Positions 44,641-54,483 of a stretch of DNA of 64,000 bases are shown here, piece by piece. Origin of the DNA: Sinobacterium caligoides. Lineage in GTDB: Bacteria; Pseudomonadota; Gammaproteobacteria; Pseudomonadales; Sinobacteriaceae. The translations under genes were made by a program, and so were the position numbers. The notes under the pieces are model-generated. The model did no database searches. It was not told the origin of the DNA and saw only the letters and a list, made by a program, of their open reading frames with translations. Within the stretch, counting starts at the first letter, position 1. Each line of letters starts with the position of its first letter. Location: assembly GCF_003752585.1 (NCBI RefSeq), contig NZ_RKHR01000004.1, forward strand, positions 434,001-498,000. Reading direction: 5' to 3'.

Positions 44641-46275
44641 TTGGACATTCTGAATTTTGCCCTCATCTTAGGCCTCGCTCTCTGTAGCGGCCTGCTCTTC
44701 AAACGACTTGGCCTCCCCCCCATGATCGGCTACCTGATCAGTGGTTTCGTGCTCGGTGAGCTGCCACTGGAAACCCTGTGGCTAGACCCTCTTGCTGAAG
44801 TCGGCATCATCTTACTACTGTTTACCATCGGCCTTAAGTTAGAGCTACGCGCACTGGCGATGCCGCAGATATGGGCGGTGACCGGCATACATATGGGTCT
44901 CTCCATTGCCGCCTTCACCCTTCTGCTCAAAGGTCTCGCCCTCGCTTTCGGCAGCCCCTACCTTAATGGCGACTGGACGAGCCTCGCCACAATCGCCTTC
45001 GCACTGTCCTTCTCTTCGACCGTCTTCGCCGTCAACGTCTTAGAGGAGCGCGGTGAGAGCAGCTCGTTACACGGTAAGATCGCCATCGGCATCCTGGTCA
45101 TGCAAGACCTGATCGCCGTCACCTACCTCGCCATCAACAATGGCGTCATGCCGAATGCCTGGGCCTTCTGCATCCCACTCATCATCCTTGCACGACCACT
45201 GTTACTTCGCATCATGGCCTTCTGCGGCCACGGCGAGTTACTGATACTACTCGGCTTCGCCTACGCCTTTGGCGCCGTCGCACTATTTAAGTTTTCCGGT
45301 ATCAAGGGCGACCTTGGCGCCCTGTTTATGGGTGTTGTGCTCGCCGGTCACGTCAAGACCCGCGAGTTGGCAAAGTCTCTGCCAAAATTCAAGGAACTGT
45401 TCCTTGTCGGCTTCTTTCTCAGTATCGGCAAGGCGGGCTTCCCCAATGCCGATGCCTGGGCGCTAGCAATCATCGCCACCCTCGTCGTCTACGCCAAGCC
45501 AGTCCTCTACTTTTTACTACTCAGCCGTCTCAAGCTGCGCGCACGCTCCTCGCTCTTGAGCTCGCTCGTACTGACCAACTACAGCGAGTTCGGTCTTATC
45601 ATCGCGACGATGGGCGTTAGTACCGGCCTCATTGACCCGCAATGGCCCGCCATCATCGCCCTATCGATCATGCTGAGTTTTACCCTCTCTGCCCAGCTCA
45701 ACAAGATGGCGCACAGCAGTTACGACAAGCACGGCACCACACTGCGCCGCTTCGAAACCGAGCGTCGCCTGCAACAACAGCAGCCCGTCGACACCGGCCG
45801 CGCCGAGATCCTCGTCTTCGGTATGGGCCGTGTCGGTACCGGTGCCTACGACTATCTGCGTGAGCACTACGGCGATGTCGTCTTCGGCCTCGACGAGAGC
45901 GCCAAGCGTGCCGTTGTGCACACCACCGCAGGCCGTCGTGTTTATCAGGGTGACGGTACCGATAGAGACTTTCTTGTTCGCTTAGATCGCAAGAAGGTCA
46001 AGCTGATCATGTTAGCGATGACCAATCACGCGGAGAATATCCGTGCCGTCACGACGCTACGTGGACTCGGCTACAGCGGTACTATCGCAGCCACCGCCCA
46101 CTACACCGACCAACAAAATGAACTGCGAGCCATGGGGGTCACCGCCTTCAATCTCTACGCCGAAGCCGGCACCGGCTTCGCCGAACACGTGCACGCCGAA
46201 CTCAACGAACGCGCCCACCATAAAGACAAGAGTGACGACCATCCACTGCCAGAAAACCCACCCTCACTCAACTGA
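44641..46275 (+). CDS. CPA2-family cation:proton antiporter with RCK domain (Kef-like)
   Basis: A 544-aa protein: about 12 membrane helices at the N-terminus (LGLPPMIGYLISGFVLGE, LSFSSTVFAVNVLEERGES, LFMGVVLAGH) and a C-terminal TrkA-N/RCK domain (AEILVFGMGRVGTGAYDYL ... YQGDGTDRDFLVRL) that binds a dinucleotide. Probably a K+/H+ or Na+/H+ antiporter. Start TTG; an in-frame TAA four codons upstream excludes a longer start. It lacks the extended glutathione-gating regions of true KefC. Confidence 0.85.
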   Translation: MDILNFALILGLALCSGLLFKRLGLPPMIGYLISGFVLGELPLETLWLDPLAEVGIILLLFTIGLKLELRALAMPQIWAVTGIHMGLSIAAFTLLLKGLALAFGSPYLNGDWTSLATIAFALSFSSTVFAVNVLEERGESSSLHGKIAIGILVMQDLIAVTYLAINNGVMPNAWAFCIPLIILARPLLLRIMAFCGHGELLILLGFAYAFGAVALFKFSGIKGDLGALFMGVVLAGHVKTRELAKSLPKFKELFLVGFFLSIGKAGFPNADAWALAIIATLVVYAKPVLYFLLLSRLKLRARSSLLSSLVLTNYSEFGLIIATMGVSTGLIDPQWPAIIALSIMLSFTLSAQLNKMAHSSYDKHGTTLRRFETERRLQQQQPVDTGRAEILVFGMGRVGTGAYDYLREHYGDVVFGLDESAKRAVVHTTAGRRVYQGDGTDRDFLVRLDRKKVKLIMLAMTNHAENIRAVTTLRGLGYSGTIAATAHYTDQQNELRAMGVTAFNLYAEAGTGFAEHVHAELNERAHHKDKSDDHPLPENPPSLN

Positions 46276-46377
46276 AGCCTGACGCAGATTGAGCAACGCT
46301 CACCCGACAACACTATCGGGTGAGCTACGGAGTGGTTATAATGCGCGGCTCACTCACTTTTGCTCGAGAGGTTTTCT

Positions 46378-47352
46378 GTGATCGCATTGCTGCCTGCGGC
46401 TGCCGCCATACTAGTTGGCTTTATCGTCCTCGTTTGGAGTGCCGATAAATTTGTCCTCGGCGCCTCTAACACCGCCCGTCTATTTGGCTTGCCACCCATC
46501 ATCGTGGGTGTCGTTATCGTCGGCATCGGCACCTCAGCCCCCGAAATGCTGGTCTCCGCCATCGCGGCAATGCATGGCCAGACAGGGCTATCGATTGGCA
46601 ACGCCATCGGCTCAAACATCACCAACGTTGGCTTAATCCTTGGTTTCACCGCCATCTGCTACCCCCTTGTCGTCCACTCCCGCATGATCAAACGGGAGAT
46701 TCCCGTCTTACTCGTCGTGATGGCGGCGAGCCTGTGGTTCCTCTCCGATGGCCACCTCGCTTTTTTCGAGGGTAGCATCCTACTCATCACCATGTTTCTG
46801 ATGATTGGCTACTCAACCTGGGAGGCAATGAGCCATAAAGACGACCCACTCAGCCAAGAAATCGTCGACGAGATCCCAGAGGAAGTAGGCAAAGGCGCCG
46901 CAATATTTTGGCTCATTATCGGCATCACCCTGCTCATCGCCTCCTCAAAAATACTGGTCTGGGGCGCGGTAGAAATCGCTCACCACTTCGGCATCAGCGA
47001 CCTGATCATCGGGCTCACCATCATCGCTATCGGCACCAGTCTGCCGGAACTGGCAGCCACCTTTGTCGCCGCTCGCAAACAAGAGTACGAGCTCGCCGTC
47101 GGTAATATTATTGGCTCGAACACCTTTAACTTACTCGGCGTCATGGGCCTACCCGGTATTATCCACCCCTCCACTTTCGCACCCGAGGTACTCACCCGCG
47201 ACTACCCGGCAATGATCGCCCTAACGTTATTGTTACTGATTTTTTCTATCAGCTGGCGTCGCGGCAAACCCGGTGGCATCAATCGCTTCGAGGGTGGAAT
47301 ACTGCTCCTCGGTTATATCGCTTATATGGTTTACCTTGGTATGACTGCTTAA
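46378..47352 (+). CDS. CaCA-family Na+/Ca2+ antiporter (YrbG-like)
   Basis: A 324-aa exchanger with two inverted repeats, each with the alpha-motif: GIGTSAPEMLVSAIAAMHGQ ... GNAIGSNITNVGLILG and AIGTSLPELAATFVAARKQ ... GNIIGSNTFNLLGVMG. An acidic cytosolic loop (DEIPEEVGKG) splits them. The GTG at 46378 is chosen because GAGAGG lies 6 nt upstream. Confidence 0.9.
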   Translation: MIALLPAAAAILVGFIVLVWSADKFVLGASNTARLFGLPPIIVGVVIVGIGTSAPEMLVSAIAAMHGQTGLSIGNAIGSNITNVGLILGFTAICYPLVVHSRMIKREIPVLLVVMAASLWFLSDGHLAFFEGSILLITMFLMIGYSTWEAMSHKDDPLSQEIVDEIPEEVGKGAAIFWLIIGITLLIASSKILVWGAVEIAHHFGISDLIIGLTIIAIGTSLPELAATFVAARKQEYELAVGNIIGSNTFNLLGVMGLPGIIHPSTFAPEVLTRDYPAMIALTLLLLIFSISWRRGKPGGINRFEGGILLLGYIAYMVYLGMTA

Positions 47353-47372
47353 ACGAGAAACCAAAACGCGAT

Positions 47373-47412
47373 AAAAAAAGCCGCCACCCAACAATGGGTG
47401 GCGGCTTTTTTA
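47373..47412. terminator. Bidirectional terminator
   Basis: AAAAAAGCCGCCACCCA ... TGGGTGGCGGCTTTTTTA hairpin with A and T tracts on both sides. It ends the exchanger gene and the convergent gene. Confidence 0.9.
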
Positions 47413-47435
47413 TTCCTCTATAAAGTAACCTTGCA

Positions 47436-47696
47436 CTATTTCAGTAGCGCGTGATCCTCCGGTAACTTACGCGAGATCCACAGCGCCAACTTATGCTTAA
47501 TGTTAGGCTCGCTTACCTGCCCCTTCGCCAATGGCTGAATCAGGTTGTCATGCACCAATAGCTTATAAATATATTCTGCCTTTAACTTGGCCGAATCTGT
47601 CGCCTCAAACCTTGCGACACCACGCTGCTGTGCATAGGCTTCACCAACGCGTAGCGCCTCTTTCAATAAGCCCAGTTCATTCTTCAATTTCTTCAT
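47436..47696 (-). CDS. DUF5062-type small protein
   Basis: 86 aa, all-helical and basic: LKNELGLLKEALRVGEAYA, then KAEYIYKLLVHDNLIQPLAKG and KHKLALWISRKLPEDHA, matching a family of unknown function (DUF5062) common in Vibrio and relatives. ATG 47696 has AGAGG 6 nt upstream; an in-frame start seven codons earlier is less likely. Confidence 0.82.
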   Translation of the reverse strand: MKKLKNELGLLKEALRVGEAYAQQRGVARFEATDSAKLKAEYIYKLLVHDNLIQPLAKGQVSEPNIKHKLALWISRKLPEDHALLK

Positions 47697-47806
47697 TGGC
47701 GACCTCTTGTTATTCACCCATCACTACCCCGTACAGATAACCCGCGGCACCTATTAACAACCTCAGTATAGCCAGCAAAAGCAGGCATAGGCTAGGTGAT
47801 TAATAG

Positions 47807-48253
47807 CTATAAGCGATTTGTGGCTGGCTGCGGCGTCATGTCATAGACCACAATCTTAGACAGCAATGGTTTTATCTCCGCCGCCACTATCTGCCGGTGA
47901 GGCTCGCTGGCCAAATAGTGATCCATCGCCCGAGGCGAGGCAAAGTGCATCGTAATCGCCACGTCAAAGCTATCGTCGACCAACTGACGTTCGCTTGGCA
48001 GGGCAGGCCCTACGGTTAAATCGTCTACGCCAGGAATGTCGGCCAGCTTATGCGAGGCCGCAATAACTTGAGCCACACCACTAGGGTTACCTGCATCCTT
48101 CAGCCACAGCAGAACTATGTGCTGTACGGGCTTAGCCTGGTCGGTTTTTACTCGCTCCGTTTTTTTAACCTGCTCTGCATGCAATGTCGAAAGGGCGGAG
48201 CCGCCAAGCAGCAGCGCCAGTAGTAGGCAATATAATCGAACACGCTTAGACAT
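47807..48253 (-). CDS. Exported Dabb-domain protein
   Basis: 148 aa with signal peptide (RLYCLLLALLLGGSALSTLHA) and one stress-responsive alpha/beta barrel domain: QHIVLLWLKDAG, DDLTVGPALPSERQLVDDSFDVAITMHF and HRQIVAAEIKPLLSKIVVYDM. Dabb domains dimerise and some act as monooxygenases or cyclases; the exported location is notable. Function is unknown. Confidence 0.83.
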   Translation of the reverse strand: MSKRVRLYCLLLALLLGGSALSTLHAEQVKKTERVKTDQAKPVQHIVLLWLKDAGNPSGVAQVIAASHKLADIPGVDDLTVGPALPSERQLVDDSFDVAITMHFASPRAMDHYLASEPHRQIVAAEIKPLLSKIVVYDMTPQPATNRL

Positions 48254-48275
48254 ATCATCATTCCTTGATTAAAAA

Positions 48276-48530
48276 CTAACTTTGCGTCGCCACTTCCAGT
48301 GTTGCAATAATTGTTAGCGCCTGGGCACGACTATCGCCGCAGACCTCATGCTCCGCTGCAAAGCCGGCACAGGTCGCAGGACGTTGAGGCTGACCGAATA
48401 AGCTGCAGCGGTGCAGCGCGTCAAGGTGTGGACAGCGCTCGCCCGCCGCCTTACCCAGTGGCAGCGCTGGCAGAGAGACGCTGATGCTCGGGGCGATACA
48501 GCACGCCCCACAATTCGTTCGGCATTGCAT
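48276..48530 (-). CDS. YkgJ-family cysteine-cluster protein
   Basis: 84 aa with C-rich motif MQCRTNCGACC, then GERCPHLDALHRCSLF and RPATCAGF, the spaced cysteines of the YkgJ zinc/iron-chelating family. Function not established. It lies 22 bp from the Dabb gene on the same strand. Confidence 0.87.
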   Translation of the reverse strand: MQCRTNCGACCIAPSISVSLPALPLGKAAGERCPHLDALHRCSLFGQPQRPATCAGFAAEHEVCGDSRAQALTIIATLEVATQS

Positions 48531-48574
48531 CTCGCGCCCTCTCGGCCTTATTTTGGAAACCTAGCTTAACACTA

Positions 48575-51142
48575 CTAGCCCCGACTATCTGGACCAAATG
48601 GCTTAAACCAAATTAATAGCCTCGGCAATAACAATAAAGCCCCCATCAGCGCCGCGAACATCGCGAAACTGGTCAATAGACCGAAATAAATACTGGGTGT
48701 AAAGTTCGACAACACTAACACCGAAAAACCAATCACAATGATCGTCGAGGTATAAAAAACCGCCTTACCGATGCTGCCATGTGAGCGGTACATCGCCGCG
48801 ATATAATCGCCGTCATCGCTAAACTCACGCTTAAAGCGATGGATATAGTGAATGTTGTTATCCACACCAATACCGATACCGATCGCCGCAATAGTAATCG
48901 TCATCATATCGAGGGGAATACCTAACAATCCCATACCACCGAGTACTAACAGTGCCACTAACATGTTGGGCGCCACACCGATCAACGCCAGCTTCAGTGA
49001 GCGAAACAGCATCAAGAACATCAGCGTAATGGCGACAAACACCGCCGCCAATGTCAGTATCTGTGAGCGAAAGAGGCTCTGCAGCATGTTGTTATACAGA
49101 ACCAGCATACCGGTCAGATGAACCTGCTCAGGCTCTAGATCGAATTGCGTAACAATGTCGTGATGGATTTTCTTCAACAGTTTGTCACGCTGCAAGGTCT
49201 CACTGCCCTCTTTTATCCTCAGGCTAATCCGCGCCTGATGCTGTTCTGCATTATAAAAAGGCGTCACCAACGCATCCTGCACCGCCTCCGGCATTTTGTT
49301 ATGCACCAAGCTCAACTGAATATCATCGACGTTACCCATGATATCGCCCATGATTTCGTAGAGTGTCGCCAACGACAAGACTTTGCCCGTCTCCGGCAGC
49401 GCATCGAGATAGTCATGCACCTCAGTAATCTTGCGCATGCCGGCGACGGTGAACCAAACATTGCCGACATGCTTATCGCCATCGCTGGCGAAGGCATCAC
49501 CTTCATCGGCAAAGTCATCACCAAACAACTCGTCGAACTCATCATCAACGCTAGCACTATCATCGTTAGCGACAGCTTCTGTCACGGGTGCCACCTCACC
49601 CTCCACCAACCCTGCCAACACCAACTGCTCATGACTGGCGTCGATAATAACGTCGAGCGGGATAGTGCCGCCCAGCTCACGATCGATGGTCACCATGCCA
49701 CGGTAGATCTCCGTGTCTTCATGAAAGTAATCGATGAAGCGATTCTCAACTTTCAGCTGGCTGATACCGACAACACTGACTACCAGCGCCAATAGCGTCA
49801 ACCAGGCAATGGCACGACCGTGGTGATCGGCCATCACCGCGAAGCGGATCGTCATCGGAGCACTGCTGCCGGCGCTGGGTGCGTCGGCACGACGGCCCAT
49901 CAACAATAGGATCGGCGGCAACAATACGAAGGAGAGCAATAGAGCGACGCCAACGCCGATACACATCATCCAGCCAAAATCGATCACCGGCCGAATACCA
50001 CTAGCAACCAGTGAGGCGAAGGCGACCAACGTCGTTAAGGTAGTATAAAAGCACGGCTTAAACATTAGCGCTACGGTTTCCAACAGCAGCTGACGCTGAC
50101 TGCGCTCGGGAAAGCTGCACTGTAACTCACGGTAGCGAACGATCAAGTGAATCAAGATCGCCAAATTAACGATTAATAGAATCGCCACGAGATTTGAAGA
50201 GATGACGGTCAAACGCCAATCCAACCAACCAAACAGTCCTAACAAAGAGGCGGCACTTACCGAGCAGATCAGCAGCGGCGTCACAATCCAGCGCGCAGCA
50301 CGAAAAATAATCCACATGATCACCACGATAAAAAACAATATTGCGCCGCCGAAGACGGCAAGATCGCCCTTGACGAAATTAATCATATCAACGGCGATCA
50401 TCGGCACTCCGCCGAGAAACATCGTGGCATCGCTGCGATAGTTATCCAGCAGTGCCCGTACATCGCTGACCAAGCGCTGTTGACGCGCTCCAACCACCAG
50501 CGAGTAATCGGCAAACTGAGTCTCGACCGCTTTCAAACGTGTGGCATCCTCGGGGGATAAAACACCTTCACGGCGCTCAAGGCGCAGCTGTTCACGCTCT
50601 TGCAGCAACTGGAAATAGTGGGCATCGCGGCGCAGGTTTAACTGCAGCACCGTTACGGTGTGATCCTGGTTGACCAACAGATCCTTGTAGATAGGGCTCT
50701 GTGCAAACTCGTTCGCCACCAAGCGCTTATCGATATTCGGCGACTCGATGGTCGGTAGGGATCCGGTCAGATCGGTGACGCTAACTTTCGGGCTGTAAAG
50801 CAGCGGCACATCGAGGATACTGTTAACCGCGTCAATGCCCTCGACCGTCAACAGGGCATCACGCAGCTTATGCAAGCGGGCTAGGGTATCGTCATCATAG
50901 AGCGGCGTGCTGGGCTGATAAGTGACCATAAGAAATTCTTGTGACTGATATAAGCGACCTATTTCACGGGCATAAGTGAGGTCCTTATCGCCTTCCAACA
51001 CGAGCGAGTCCGCCGAGGCATCAAACTCCGTGTGTCTTAGCCCCAACATGGCGATAACCAGTAAAGCACCAACAACGACGAGCGTTAGCAACGGTCGCTG
51101 TAGGACGGTGCGGTCATAGCGTTGAATCAAGGTGGCAGCCAT
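48575..51142 (-). CDS. MMPL/RND-family exporter (HAE3-type)
   Basis: An 855-aa inner-membrane transporter with two RND halves, each with a large periplasmic loop and six helices (LLTLVVVGALLVIAMLGL ... and ITIAAIGIGIGVDNNIHYIHRF with the MMPL-type sterol-sensing pattern). Likely exports lipids or hopanoid-like molecules. The second periplasmic loop has a strongly acidic, repeat-like insert (SVDDEFDELFGDDFADEGDA). No membrane-fusion partner is adjacent, as is usual for this class. Confidence 0.88.
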   Translation of the reverse strand: MAATLIQRYDRTVLQRPLLTLVVVGALLVIAMLGLRHTEFDASADSLVLEGDKDLTYAREIGRLYQSQEFLMVTYQPSTPLYDDDTLARLHKLRDALLTVEGIDAVNSILDVPLLYSPKVSVTDLTGSLPTIESPNIDKRLVANEFAQSPIYKDLLVNQDHTVTVLQLNLRRDAHYFQLLQEREQLRLERREGVLSPEDATRLKAVETQFADYSLVVGARQQRLVSDVRALLDNYRSDATMFLGGVPMIAVDMINFVKGDLAVFGGAILFFIVVIMWIIFRAARWIVTPLLICSVSAASLLGLFGWLDWRLTVISSNLVAILLIVNLAILIHLIVRYRELQCSFPERSQRQLLLETVALMFKPCFYTTLTTLVAFASLVASGIRPVIDFGWMMCIGVGVALLLSFVLLPPILLLMGRRADAPSAGSSAPMTIRFAVMADHHGRAIAWLTLLALVVSVVGISQLKVENRFIDYFHEDTEIYRGMVTIDRELGGTIPLDVIIDASHEQLVLAGLVEGEVAPVTEAVANDDSASVDDEFDELFGDDFADEGDAFASDGDKHVGNVWFTVAGMRKITEVHDYLDALPETGKVLSLATLYEIMGDIMGNVDDIQLSLVHNKMPEAVQDALVTPFYNAEQHQARISLRIKEGSETLQRDKLLKKIHHDIVTQFDLEPEQVHLTGMLVLYNNMLQSLFRSQILTLAAVFVAITLMFLMLFRSLKLALIGVAPNMLVALLVLGGMGLLGIPLDMMTITIAAIGIGIGVDNNIHYIHRFKREFSDDGDYIAAMYRSHGSIGKAVFYTSTIIVIGFSVLVLSNFTPSIYFGLLTSFAMFAALMGALLLLPRLLIWFKPFGPDSRG

Positions 51143-51328
51143 AGTGTTCCTTTTTAGGCATAACAGAGGGTAGACCTAGCAAGCTTCTTAGTCAGAAGCC
51201 ATAAAGTGTGGACCAGGTCGCATAATGGCGGGCGATTATAGCCGACTACCGCCAATATTACAGCTAGTTAAATTGACTCGACGCAATTTCCAATTTCACT
51301 CGCCGAACCGACCTATTCGGTCATCGCT

Positions 51329-51934
51329 CTACTCAACACCATCCCAGGCGGGCAGTAACGTTTGTGCGATACCTAGCTGATCAAGAATGCGTGCGACAAT
51401 AAAATCGATCATCTCCTGCACGCTGCTCGGCTGCTGATAGAAACCAGGCGAGGCCGGAATCACCACCGCCCCCATCTTGGTCAGCTTCAGCATATTCTCT
51501 AAATGAATCTGCGAGTATGGCGCCTCGCGGGGCACAATAATCAACTGACGACGCTCTTTCAGCACCACATCGGCAGCTCGTTCAATAAGGTTATTACTGG
51601 CACCGCAGCTGATCGCCGACAGCGTGCCGCCACTACACGGGCAGATGACCATCGCATCGAGCGGGCTCGAACCCGAGGCGACCGGTGCCAGCCACTGCTG
51701 GCGGGAAAAGATGCGCAGCTGGCCAGGCGCCAGTTGATACTGCTGATCAAGCTGCGACTGCAGCTCCGTTAGTTCACGGGGCCAGCGCAACTCGGTCTCT
51801 ATCTCAATGACCTCAAAGGCGGCCTCCGAGACCATCAGCTGCACCTGATGCCCCCCCTCGAGCAGGCACTGCAACAGACGAACGCCATACTGAGCGCCAG
51901 AGGCGCCGGTTATCGCCAGTGCAATCTGTTTCAT
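51329..51934 (-). CDS. ubiX: Flavin prenyltransferase UbiX
   Basis: 201-aa enzyme making prenylated FMN for UbiD in ubiquinone synthesis. IALAITGASGAQYGVRLL, VICPCSGGTLSAISCG and KERRQLIIVPREAPYSQIHL are diagnostic. Starts inside the stop of mpl (ATGA overlap), as in related genomes. Confidence 0.94.
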   Translation of the reverse strand: MKQIALAITGASGAQYGVRLLQCLLEGGHQVQLMVSEAAFEVIEIETELRWPRELTELQSQLDQQYQLAPGQLRIFSRQQWLAPVASGSSPLDAMVICPCSGGTLSAISCGASNNLIERAADVVLKERRQLIIVPREAPYSQIHLENMLKLTKMGAVVIPASPGFYQQPSSVQEMIDFIVARILDQLGIAQTLLPAWDGVE

Positions 51935-53298
51935 GAGGCCTCCCGTGCCGCCAAACGCGTTAACAACCGCTGATGTAGTCCCTCAAAGCCGCCGTTACTC
52001 ATGATCACCACTTGTTCGCCAGCCTCGAGACGCGCTGCCAAGACATCGAGCAACGCCTCCGTCTCGCTAAAGACATTATGTTTCGGCCGATCCGTCGGCG
52101 ACAGCAGCGCCTCCAAATCCCAGCCTTGCCCCGACGGCTGATACCAAAGCACATGGTCCGCAAGATCGGCACTGCCGATCAGTCGTGCCTGATGTACGCC
52201 CATCTTCATAGTATTTGAGCGAGGCTCGATCACCGCAGTGATCGGCGCATCACCCACTTGCTTACGCAGGCCCTGCAACGTTGTCTCAATGGCCGTCGGA
52301 TGATGAGCAAAGTCATCGTAGACCGTCACCCCGGCGACTTCGCCAATTTTCTCCATGCGTCGCTTCACACCGGCAAAACGATTGAGCGCTTCAATCCCCT
52401 GACTTGGCACCACACCGACATGGCGCGCGGCCGCAAGGGTCGCCAGCGCATTACTCACACTGTGTTGACCGGTCATCTGCCAGTCGACGACGCCCTGCTT
52501 CTCACCTTGCAGATAGACCTCGAAACGACTGCCGTCCGCCGACAACAGCTTTGCCTGCCAGTCACCGTCACTGCCGAAATGCTGTACTGGGGTCCAGCAA
52601 CCTTGGGTAATCACCTCATCGATCAGCGGTGTTTGCGTAGGGGCGATGACCAAGCCATTACCCGGCACCGTCCGCATGAGGTGGTGGAACTGACGCTGAA
52701 TCGCGGCAATATCATCAAAGATATCCGCGTGATCGAACTCCAGATTATTGATGATCAGCGTGCGCGGTTGATAGTGGACAAACTTTGAACGCTTATCGAA
52801 AAAGGCACTGTCATATTCATCGGCTTCAATGACAAAGAAAGGCGTCTCACCGAGGCGTGCCGAGCAGGGAAAGTCTTTCGGCACACCGCCGATCAGGAAG
52901 CCCGGCGCCATATTGGCACACTCCAGCACCCAGGCCAGCATCGCCGTGGTTGTGGTCTTGCCATGGGTACCGCTCACCGCCAGGACCCATTTATCTTGCA
53001 ACACATTTTCGAGCAACCAACGCGGCCCCGAGGTGTAGGGTATATTGTTGTCGAGAACATACTCAACGCAGGGGTTACCCCGGCTCATCGCGTTACCTAC
53101 GACGACGATATCCGGCCGCGGTTCCAGCTGAGCCGGGTCAAAGCCCTTGATCAGTTCGATGCCCTGCTCTTCCAGCTGAGTGCTCATCGGCGGATAAACG
53201 TTGGCGTCGCTGCCAGTCACAGTATGGCCTAGCTCTTTCGCAATAACGGCCAGGCTACCCATGAAGGTGCCACAGATGCCCAAGATATGTACGTGCAT
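51931..53298 (-). CDS. mpl: UDP-N-acetylmuramate:tripeptide ligase Mpl
   Basis: 455-aa Mur-ligase for recycling cell-wall tripeptide onto UDP-MurNAc. MHVHILGICGTFMGSLAV, ATP site VSGTHGKTTTTAML, DEYDSAFFDKRSKFVHY and DDFAHHPTAIETTL. The ATG at 53298 gives the standard length; upstream in-frame starts would add an unrelated hydrophobic leader. Confidence 0.95.
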   Translation of the reverse strand: MHVHILGICGTFMGSLAVIAKELGHTVTGSDANVYPPMSTQLEEQGIELIKGFDPAQLEPRPDIVVVGNAMSRGNPCVEYVLDNNIPYTSGPRWLLENVLQDKWVLAVSGTHGKTTTTAMLAWVLECANMAPGFLIGGVPKDFPCSARLGETPFFVIEADEYDSAFFDKRSKFVHYQPRTLIINNLEFDHADIFDDIAAIQRQFHHLMRTVPGNGLVIAPTQTPLIDEVITQGCWTPVQHFGSDGDWQAKLLSADGSRFEVYLQGEKQGVVDWQMTGQHSVSNALATLAAARHVGVVPSQGIEALNRFAGVKRRMEKIGEVAGVTVYDDFAHHPTAIETTLQGLRKQVGDAPITAVIEPRSNTMKMGVHQARLIGSADLADHVLWYQPSGQGWDLEALLSPTDRPKHNVFSETEALLDVLAARLEAGEQVVIMSNGGFEGLHQRLLTRLAAREAS

Positions 53299-53449
53299 AG
53301 TAATTACAAGCCCTATTAACAGGCGGCTAGTGTAACCTAAGGATAGGGGAAAAAAAATCATCGAGACAGCCAACTATAATGACGCCATGAATCGATCAAA
53401 GTCGATCAAAGCGCTATGCTAGTGCACCATCCATACAAACGATCAGAGC

Positions 53450-53932
53450 ATGAATAAAGAGCATTTACTTCAACACATTATCGCAAGCCTTGAGGCCCTC
53501 AAGCAGGTTGCCATCGACGCGGCGATGCAGGCCTACCGCAGCGCAACCGATGACGAGAATGTGGCCGAGAACAAATACGACACCCTCGGCTTAGAGGCCT
53601 CTTACCTCGCCCAGGGGCAGGCGGAGCGGGTCGATGCCTGCGAGGCCGATCTCGCCGCCTACCGCCAGCTGGCCCTAGCACTGAAAGAGCAGCACACCGT
53701 GATCGCCCTCGGCAGCCTCGTGCGCCTCATCGACGACGAGGCGCATTCACAATGGTTTTTACTTGGCCCCGCCGCCGGCGGGCACAAAGTGGTCTTCGAG
53801 GATAAAACCATCATGCTCATCACTCCGTCCTCACCCCTCGGCAGAGAGCTACTCGGCAAAGAAGTCTTTGATGAGGTTGTCACGACCGTCGCCACTAAGC
53901 GCTCTCACTTCGAGATTGCTGCCGTGAGCTAA
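53450..53932 (+). CDS. GreA/GreB-family elongation-factor homologue
   Basis: 160 aa: N-terminal coiled-coil (EALKQVAIDAAMQAY ... ENKYDTLGLEASYLAQG) and a C-terminal FKBP-like Gre domain (GSLVRLIDDEAHSQWFLLGP ... ITPSSPLGRELLGKEVFDE). The coil tip lacks the GDxSENGDY catalytic acidic motif of GreA/GreB, so cleavage activity is doubtful; it may bind the secondary channel as a regulator. Divergent from mpl. Confidence 0.82.
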   Translation: MNKEHLLQHIIASLEALKQVAIDAAMQAYRSATDDENVAENKYDTLGLEASYLAQGQAERVDACEADLAAYRQLALALKEQHTVIALGSLVRLIDDEAHSQWFLLGPAAGGHKVVFEDKTIMLITPSSPLGRELLGKEVFDEVVTTVATKRSHFEIAAVS

Positions 53933-54085
53933 CTCAAATAACTAACTAGCACAAAGCATTACTCAGCGAAGGCGCTACAATCACCCAGACTATTTACCAC
54001 GACTAGACACAAGCATTTCATCGAACCATTAATCACAGGCCGCTAAAGTCTGTGCCGTTAACCAGCACCCGACCGAGCAGCCACT

Positions 54086-54403
54086 ATGACACGACCGACA
54101 CGCCATCTCCTCACCGCCCTGCTGCTCTTACTATTTGCGGCAAGCATAGCGACGTGGCTGTTCACTGGCTCAATCTTCGGCGTCGGATTATTGCTCATGT
54201 CGCCCATCGTTGGGCCCACCACCCTGCTGCAAGGCGATTACACGCTCGGCTTTAAGCTCGGTTATCTGCTCAGCATCGTATCCTGTCTCGCCCTGATGGT
54301 GCAGGGCTGGCGTACACGACAACGCATCACCGGCAAACTGCTCGTGATCATCGGTCTCTGCGCCTGGTGTTATATCGGCCTAATCGGCCTGGCGTCGCAC
54401 TAG
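54086..54403 (+). CDS. Small integral membrane protein (105 aa)
   Basis: Three hydrophobic segments (LLTALLLLLFAASIATWL, YLLSIVSCLALMVQGW, LLVIIGLCAWCYIGLIGLA), unknown family. No strong ribosome site; the frame is GC-typical for the region and ends at a terminator, which supports it. Confidence 0.6.
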   Translation: MTRPTRHLLTALLLLLFAASIATWLFTGSIFGVGLLLMSPIVGPTTLLQGDYTLGFKLGYLLSIVSCLALMVQGWRTRQRITGKLLVIIGLCAWCYIGLIGLASH

Positions 54404-54424
54404 CAAAATAGGTTCGATAAAAAA

Positions 54425-54460
54425 TAAAAAAGCCCCCGCCGAGTAACGACGAGGGCTCTT
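54425..54460. terminator. Convergent terminator
   Basis: AGCCCCCGCCG ... CGACGAGGGCT imperfect stem, preceded by an A-rich run (T-rich for the minus-strand gene) and followed by TCTTATT. It lies between the membrane-protein gene and the convergent lipoprotein gene. Confidence 0.65.
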
Positions 54461-54483
54461 ATTCACGATAACGCCGTGCTGCT

